Positions 14,086 to 18,057 of a DNA stretch of 18,057 nucleotides are shown here, piece after piece. Made by a program: the position numbers and the translations under genes. The notes below the pieces were generated by a model. The model did no database searches. It was not told the DNA's origin and saw nothing but the letters and a program-made list of their open reading frames with translations. The first letter of the stretch is position 1, and every line of letters begins with the position of its first letter. The DNA comes from Thermoproteota archaeon (GTDB lineage Archaea > Thermoproteota > Thermoprotei_A > Sulfolobales > Desulfurococcaceae). The stretch spans positions 1 to 18,057 of the forward strand of contig JAADCY010000189.1 in assembly GCA_013154205.1 (NCBI GenBank), in the 5' to 3' direction.

Positions 14086-14210
14086 TATCTAATATATCCT
14101 TATACAGACTAATTATTTCACCGCCCCAAGGAATAGTTTCGCCCTACTCCCGGAGCGCGCTACCATACACTGTTCTTGAGAAATAACAGAGAAACCTTAC
14201 CCTTGTAACG

Positions 14211-14819
14211 GTGTTGGAAGTGAGAGATAATAGATGTCCTCTATGCGGAGGCATTCTGATATGGGATTATGAAAGAGGAGAAGTGACTTGTAGTTCTTGT
14301 GGAACAGTCATTGATACAATATATGATTACAGCCCGCCCTATAGGAAAGACGATGTACCCCATACCGGGAGAACCGAATCTGCCAGACATAACAATAGAC
14401 ATAAAGAATACTACATACATATAAGGAGATATAATTTCATCCAGAAATACGTTATGGGAAGACCATGGCTACACATAGACTATGATAAATACCTAGACAC
14501 GGGAAAGCTCGTAAAAACAATAAAATCGGACGCAACAATTAATGCTGAGAAAAACATCGAAGAACTAGGAATACGCCATGAACTACAGCACTATCTGAGA
14601 CTAATAGAGAGGGTTTATCCAGCAGCTCTAGCCAGGACAGAGAGGAGCAAATACGCCCTAGCATATATACTATCCTATCTCGATAAGAAGAAAAGACCTC
14701 CCCTAGAACACAGGGTGATCGATATATTCAATATAAGTCCGACCAGCTATAAGCGCCTACTAAGACTTGCCAAGAAGATCTATAGCAGGATCAAACCAGC
14801 AAATATTAACCCGCCATAA
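14211..14819 (+). CDS. Short TFB-like protein: zinc ribbon plus one cyclin-like repeat
   Basis: A 202-residue protein. The N-terminal TFIIB-type zinc ribbon has Cys9, Cys12, Cys27 and Cys30 (CPLCGG, then CSSCGTVID). A basic linker of about 80 residues lacks the usual TFB reader motif. One cyclin-like region covers about 110-195, ending ALAYILSYL, then HRVIDIFNISPTSYKRLLRL. Full TFB is about 300 residues with two cyclin repeats, so half the core is missing. It may modulate initiation, as the short TFB3 of Sulfolobus does, or be unrelated to promoter binding. Starts GTG 14211, TTG 14214 and GTG 14220 are all possible; GGTG at 14210-14213 favours 14220. It is followed after 25 bases by NOG1. Confidence 0.8.
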   Translation: MLEVRDNRCPLCGGILIWDYERGEVTCSSCGTVIDTIYDYSPPYRKDDVPHTGRTESARHNNRHKEYYIHIRRYNFIQKYVMGRPWLHIDYDKYLDTGKLVKTIKSDATINAEKNIEELGIRHELQHYLRLIERVYPAALARTERSKYALAYILSYLDKKKRPPLEHRVIDIFNISPTSYKRLLRLAKKIYSRIKPANINPP

Positions 14820-14844
14820 CATCAAGACTAGAGAAGACAAAAAC

Positions 14845-15918
14845 ATGCAGAGATGCGCCATGAAGAACCATGAAACAATGACTCCTGACAAGCTCAAAAA
14901 ATACTGGATACCTCTATACGAGGAAACATATGAACGTGTAGACAACCGTATGCGCTCAACACCTATACCGCCCCTTCCCCGAAAAACAAGTAAGAACTCG
15001 CTACTACAGTTCAAAAACACACTACTAGCAAAACTAGGAACAGCATACACCGTCATAGACTCCGACATAGAGAAAATAGTCAAGGCTCTCGACGCAGTGA
15101 GCAAAATGCATCCATTCTACAAAGAACTATTCCTTATAAAGACTGGGCGAGAACCAGAGGATCTTCTAGGGAGATACCGGGCAAAGAGGAGAATCCTCAA
15201 CAAGATATACCGCGATACAAGAACAGAGATAAAGTCCAGCCTAACAGGTGGAGAAGCAAAGAAAGCCTTCAGGGGAGGGCTGGGGAGGATGTTGTCGCTC
15301 CTTAAAAGAGATCGAGCACTACTAGAAGCAGTTAAAGAAGCTATCAAGGAGATCTCGAGGATGCCCGACATCACGGGCGACCTAGTAGTCATAATAGCCG
15401 GGATGCCCCAAGTAGGAAAATCAACACTGTTGAAAAAACTAACCAGAGCAGAGCCCGAGATAAGCCCATATCCCTTTACAACCAAAACCATTATTGCTGG
15501 GCACATCGAGGTAAGACCCTATGGTAAAATAACTCTAATAGATACTCCAGGCCTACTTGATAGACCCATCGATAGGAAAAACGAGATAGAGATGAAAGCT
15601 GTTCTAGCGCTCAAACACTTATCGGATACTCTAATCTACTTGTTCGACGTGAACCCTAACACTTACTATTCTCTAGACGAACAACTAGCAGTGTATAAAG
15701 ACGTCATAAACGTCATAGAAACCAATGACATCATAATCGCAATAAACAAGATAGACATAACCCCCCAGGACCTACTGGGAGAAGCCGAGGAAAAGATAGT
15801 TGAGGCGACAGGCTATAAACCACTGCTCATATCAGCCGAGAAAGGATACGGTCTAGACAAGCTATTAGAGATGCTCGAGGATAAACTTATCGAGAAAATC
15901 CAATCCCGTCTATCCTGA
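14845..15918 (+). CDS. NOG1-family GTPase (large ribosomal subunit biogenesis)
   Basis: A 357-residue relative of eukaryotic nucleolar GTPase NOG1, which acts in maturation of the large ribosomal subunit. The N-terminal helical domain contains MHPFYKELF and LGRMLSLLKRDRALLEAVKE. The G domain has G1 GMPQVGKS (186-193), switch PYPFTTK, G3 DTPGLLDRP (about 233-241), G4 NKID and a SAEKG box. The frame is open back to TTG 14767, overlapping the TFB-like gene. I chose ATG 14845, outside that gene; ATG 14860 is also possible. The 3' end overlaps convergent rtcA by 32 bases. It is shorter than eukaryotic NOG1, which has a long C-terminal extension. Confidence 0.92.
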   Translation: MQRCAMKNHETMTPDKLKKYWIPLYEETYERVDNRMRSTPIPPLPRKTSKNSLLQFKNTLLAKLGTAYTVIDSDIEKIVKALDAVSKMHPFYKELFLIKTGREPEDLLGRYRAKRRILNKIYRDTRTEIKSSLTGGEAKKAFRGGLGRMLSLLKRDRALLEAVKEAIKEISRMPDITGDLVVIIAGMPQVGKSTLLKKLTRAEPEISPYPFTTKTIIAGHIEVRPYGKITLIDTPGLLDRPIDRKNEIEMKAVLALKHLSDTLIYLFDVNPNTYYSLDEQLAVYKDVINVIETNDIIIAINKIDITPQDLLGEAEEKIVEATGYKPLLISAEKGYGLDKLLEMLEDKLIEKIQSRLS

Positions 15919-16957
15919 TAATACCTGGCCTGTCCTTCTCTCCTTCAATCTCTACACTAGCACTCCTCAGAAACATCTTCGTGATCTTTATCGCTGTCAA
16001 AGCATGGCTTGTTAGTTTAGCGACCCCCGCAACGCTTCTGCCCTTCGCGAGGAACATGTAGGGTATAAGCATATCGGCCATATGCCTGTCAAAAGCCATA
16101 CCGGTCTCAATATCTTCTACAAGCTTTAACGCCGCTTCCGCCCCAACCTTCTCTGCCGGCTTACCCCTTTCTCCCAGACTATCCGCTCCCAGCCTAGTCC
16201 CGGACTTTGTATCCGCGTAAACAACTATCCCGCTACCAGGCCCTAGATGAGGATCTCTGTGTTTCTCGTAGAACCCGATATCGATCAACGGCTTAACGCC
16301 TAGCTTCTCAGATACGATAGTGCTTGCTGCACGGGCCTGTCTCTCCGCGACGTGTCTAGGTAGTCTCACAGCATGGCTTCTACCACGCACAGCTATGATG
16401 CCATTATGCCTAACTATGTTGATCGACCTTAGAAAGTCCTTCACAGGCTCCACGCTCACCGTTATCCTACCACCACCTCTCGGGTAATGCCCCCGTCTTA
16501 GCAACTCTATGCTTACTTCGGCCCCAAACAGCCGGAGATTATGCACGAATACATATCTCATGTAATCTATAGGAGGACTCCATGGAACATCTGTGCCGCC
16601 AGATATTGTTATCCTAGAAGGCTTATCCGAGAATAAGAGAGCTGGGAGAACAGCTTGGAGTACGAGAGTGACGCTACCAGCAGTCCCTATATTGAACTCG
16701 AATATCCCTGCTTTCCTTGTCCTCGGCTTAAACACTATCTCCATACTACCTACTCTATCCCCCTGGACAACAGCATCCGTTATCTCTGCGAGAGCACGTA
16801 CGGCTGTTAAGTGCTGTGGTCTAAGGCCGGGATTCCTTCTCTTAGCCCTAATATTGTATATCCTGACAGGTATCTGGAGAACAGCGGAGAGAGCCAAGCT
16901 ATATCTTAGTATCTGGCCGCCTCCCTCACCTATGCTCCCATCGATCTCAACAAGCAT
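15887..16957 (-). CDS. rtcA: RNA 3'-terminal phosphate cyclase
   Basis: Converts an RNA 3' phosphate to a 2',3' cyclic phosphate using ATP through a covalent adenylate. The 356-residue protein opens with the family signature IDGSIGEGGGQILRYSLALS and contains RNPGLRPQHLTAVRAL, GGTDVPWSPPIDY and HYPRGGGR. The probable adenylated His292 lies in DRHMADMLIPY. Length is normal. ATG 16957 overlaps the nadM stop by 11 bases, with GAGGGTC upstream inside nadM. It is the last gene of a minus-strand run that starts with an RNA-cutting beta-CASP enzyme, which fits a role in handling RNA ends. Confidence 0.96.
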   Translation of the reverse strand: MLVEIDGSIGEGGGQILRYSLALSAVLQIPVRIYNIRAKRRNPGLRPQHLTAVRALAEITDAVVQGDRVGSMEIVFKPRTRKAGIFEFNIGTAGSVTLVLQAVLPALLFSDKPSRITISGGTDVPWSPPIDYMRYVFVHNLRLFGAEVSIELLRRGHYPRGGGRITVSVEPVKDFLRSINIVRHNGIIAVRGRSHAVRLPRHVAERQARAASTIVSEKLGVKPLIDIGFYEKHRDPHLGPGSGIVVYADTKSGTRLGADSLGERGKPAEKVGAEAALKLVEDIETGMAFDRHMADMLIPYMFLAKGRSVAGVAKLTSHALTAIKITKMFLRSASVEIEGEKDRPGIIRIDGIGFSR

Positions 16958-17468
16958 TCCTACAGACCCTCTTAACCCGCTCTACGCCACCGATCCTGTC
17001 AATGTATTTAGCTACAGCCTCAGGAACTCTCTCACGCCAGGTATCACTAATAGCCATAAGCCTACGTATCACGGTGCCACTGTAAAGCTGGGGATTGTAC
17101 AGCTCGATCCTCACCGTATCTATACCCAGCCACTTATAGAGGTATTCTACATGCGGATTACCTGTGGCGACAGCATCCACCCTTGGAACCATGCCTAGGA
17201 CGAATGTTGTCCACGCCAGGGGTTTATGTATATCGGGTACAGGTACCAGCATATATTGATCCCTAGAAAACCCTGAAGCCCTTAGCGCTTCATCGATCAT
17301 CTCTATTCTCTCGCCAGCCGTGAACGGATTTCTACACGTATACCCTTCTTGCGCACTACCGATAACTATGATTATCTCGTCGAACTCACCGACAAGCTTC
17401 TCCACAACCTTCATATGACCGTTATGGAAAGGCTGAAACCTTCCGGGAAACAATATCCTTCTAACCAT
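16947..17468 (-). CDS. nadM: Nicotinamide-nucleotide adenylyltransferase, archaeal type
   Basis: Joins NMN and ATP to give NAD and pyrophosphate. The 173-residue protein has the nucleotidyltransferase signature GRFQPFHNGHMKVV (about 9-22, HxGH form), VIGSAQEGYTCRNPFTAGER, and the C-terminal YSGTVIRRLM that corresponds to the ISSTxxR motif. The short length is typical of archaeal NadM. ATG 17468 is preceded by a near-perfect ribosome site, GGAGGTGA, seven bases upstream. It sits seven bases after the beta-CASP gene and overlaps rtcA by 11 bases, so the three are probably one transcript. Confidence 0.96.
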   Translation of the reverse strand: MVRRILFPGRFQPFHNGHMKVVEKLVGEFDEIIIVIGSAQEGYTCRNPFTAGERIEMIDEALRASGFSRDQYMLVPVPDIHKPLAWTTFVLGMVPRVDAVATGNPHVEYLYKWLGIDTVRIELYNPQLYSGTVIRRLMAISDTWRERVPEAVAKYIDRIGGVERVKRVCRNAC

Positions 17469-17475
17469 TCCCTAT

Positions 17476-18057
17476 TCACCTCCGCGCCGTCAAGTGTATC
17501 GAGTCCAGAATATTCGGTGTGTAAACCTGTGTAGAGCCTGGATAACCGCTTCTAGGATTAGATACTAGGCGGGACACTAGTCTCGCAAGAGTCATTATAG
17601 CGGTGGGCTCGCCGTGATTCAACACGATGGTGCGTGGCCTCGGCGATATGTTACGGACATACCTTAGAAGCTCGCTCTGATCGCTGTGTCCAGAGAAGCC
17701 TTCAACGCTGTAGACCTCTAGGTTTATCCTGATTATCTCGACTTTGTTATCGATCACCATCTGGAGCTCTCTGAGCCCATCCTTAATTCTCCTGCCAAGC
17801 GTCCCCTCGGCCTGGTAGCCGACAAAGACGAGGGAGTTCCTGGGATCACTAGCTATGAGCCTGAGATATTCTACTGCTGGCCCGCCCGTAAGCATACCGC
17901 TCGTCGCTATTATTATGGAAGGTCTAGTCTCCACTATGTCAGGCCTAGCCTTATGTCCCTCTATTATGTGGAAGTAGTCTGCGACGAAGGGGTTCTCGCC
18001 ACGGTATATCATGTCTTTCAGATTACGGTTCAAGTACTCCGGGTACTGGGTATGTAT
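17476..18057 (-). CDS. Beta-CASP ribonuclease of the archaeal CPSF type (C-terminal part, cut by window edge)
   Basis: The C-terminal 193 residues of a metallo-beta-lactamase/beta-CASP RNase. The frame is open to the window edge, so TTG 18033 is not the true start. Visible motifs are IIIATSGMLTGGPAVEYLR, FVGYQAEGTLGRRIKDG, EGFSGHSDQSEL with the beta-CASP His, and LNHGEP. These match archaeal CPSF proteins, aCPSF1 (FttA), which ends transcripts, or aCPSF2. The metallo-beta-lactamase core and any KH domains lie outside the window, so the subtype is not certain. It leads nadM and rtcA on the same strand. Confidence 0.9.
   Translation of the reverse strand: MHTQYPEYLNRNLKDMIYRGENPFVADYFHIIEGHKARPDIVETRPSIIIATSGMLTGGPAVEYLRLIASDPRNSLVFVGYQAEGTLGRRIKDGLRELQMVIDNKVEIIRINLEVYSVEGFSGHSDQSELLRYVRNISPRPRTIVLNHGEPTAIMTLARLVSRLVSNPRSGYPGSTQVYTPNILDSIHLTARR

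Noticed and set aside
14100..14160. GTGAAAT and CTGA on the - strand as C/D boxes
   Set aside because: The C box matches poorly and the distance to CTGA leaves no credible internal box pair.
16593..17198. 201-codon open frame on the + strand
   Set aside because: It lies entirely antisense to rtcA and nadM, which have clear family motifs. The translation has no recognisable domain.

Overview
The window looks like a chromosomal segment of a hyperthermophilic crenarchaeon, most likely Desulfurococcales-like (inference). The evidence is a PAN ATPase, a proteasome beta subunit without a catalytic threonine, TFE, MBF1, archaeal Trm56, a tRNA gene with a bulge-helix-bulge intron, C/D box guide RNAs, many TTG starts and GGTGAT ribosome binding sites. 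No insertion sequence, CRISPR array, integrase or phage gene was seen. The genes are densely packed, with many short overlaps.

Layout. 1-49 holds the tail of an upstream gene. 51-1631 (+) is the catalytic part of archaeosine tRNA-guanine transglycosylase. 4039 down to 1576 (-) is a three-gene run: PAN, then a small protein matching the missing C2-PUA end of the transglycosylase, then a PAC2-family proteasome-assembly-chaperone-like protein. 4121-8203 (+) is a tight six-gene run: MBF1, HflX, tRNA C56 methyltransferase, TFE, a C5-cytosine methyltransferase and a DUF2122-like protein. 8230-9183 (-) is an aldo/keto reductase and 9324-10319 (+) a thioredoxin reductase. 10341-10414 (-) is a CAU tRNA. 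10486-11754 (-) is S-adenosylhomocysteine hydrolase, divergent from a small winged-helix protein at 11833-12345 (+).

12356-12629 is an RNA island. It carries two apparent C/D box methylation guide RNAs on opposite strands, then an intron-containing tRNA-Arg(GCG). 12671-13960 (-) encodes an apparently inactive proteasome beta subunit followed by endonuclease V. A 250-base intergenic stretch with GC-rich hairpins follows. 14211-15918 (+) encodes a shortened TFB-like protein and a NOG1-type GTPase. 15887-18057 (-) is an RNA-end and NAD cluster: a beta-CASP ribonuclease (cut by the window edge), NMN adenylyltransferase and RNA 3'-phosphate cyclase.

The themes are tRNA/rRNA modification (TgtA, Trm56, C/D guides, possibly the cytosine methyltransferase and DUF2122), basal transcription (TFE, MBF1, TFB-like), proteasome function (PAN, PAC2, beta) and ribosome-linked GTPases (HflX, NOG1). 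AhcY would recycle the S-adenosylhomocysteine that the methyltransferases release. The points most worth a second look are the guide RNA pair, the split transglycosylase, the short TFB-like factor, and the methyltransferase with a Dnmt2-like active-site motif inside the TFE gene run.
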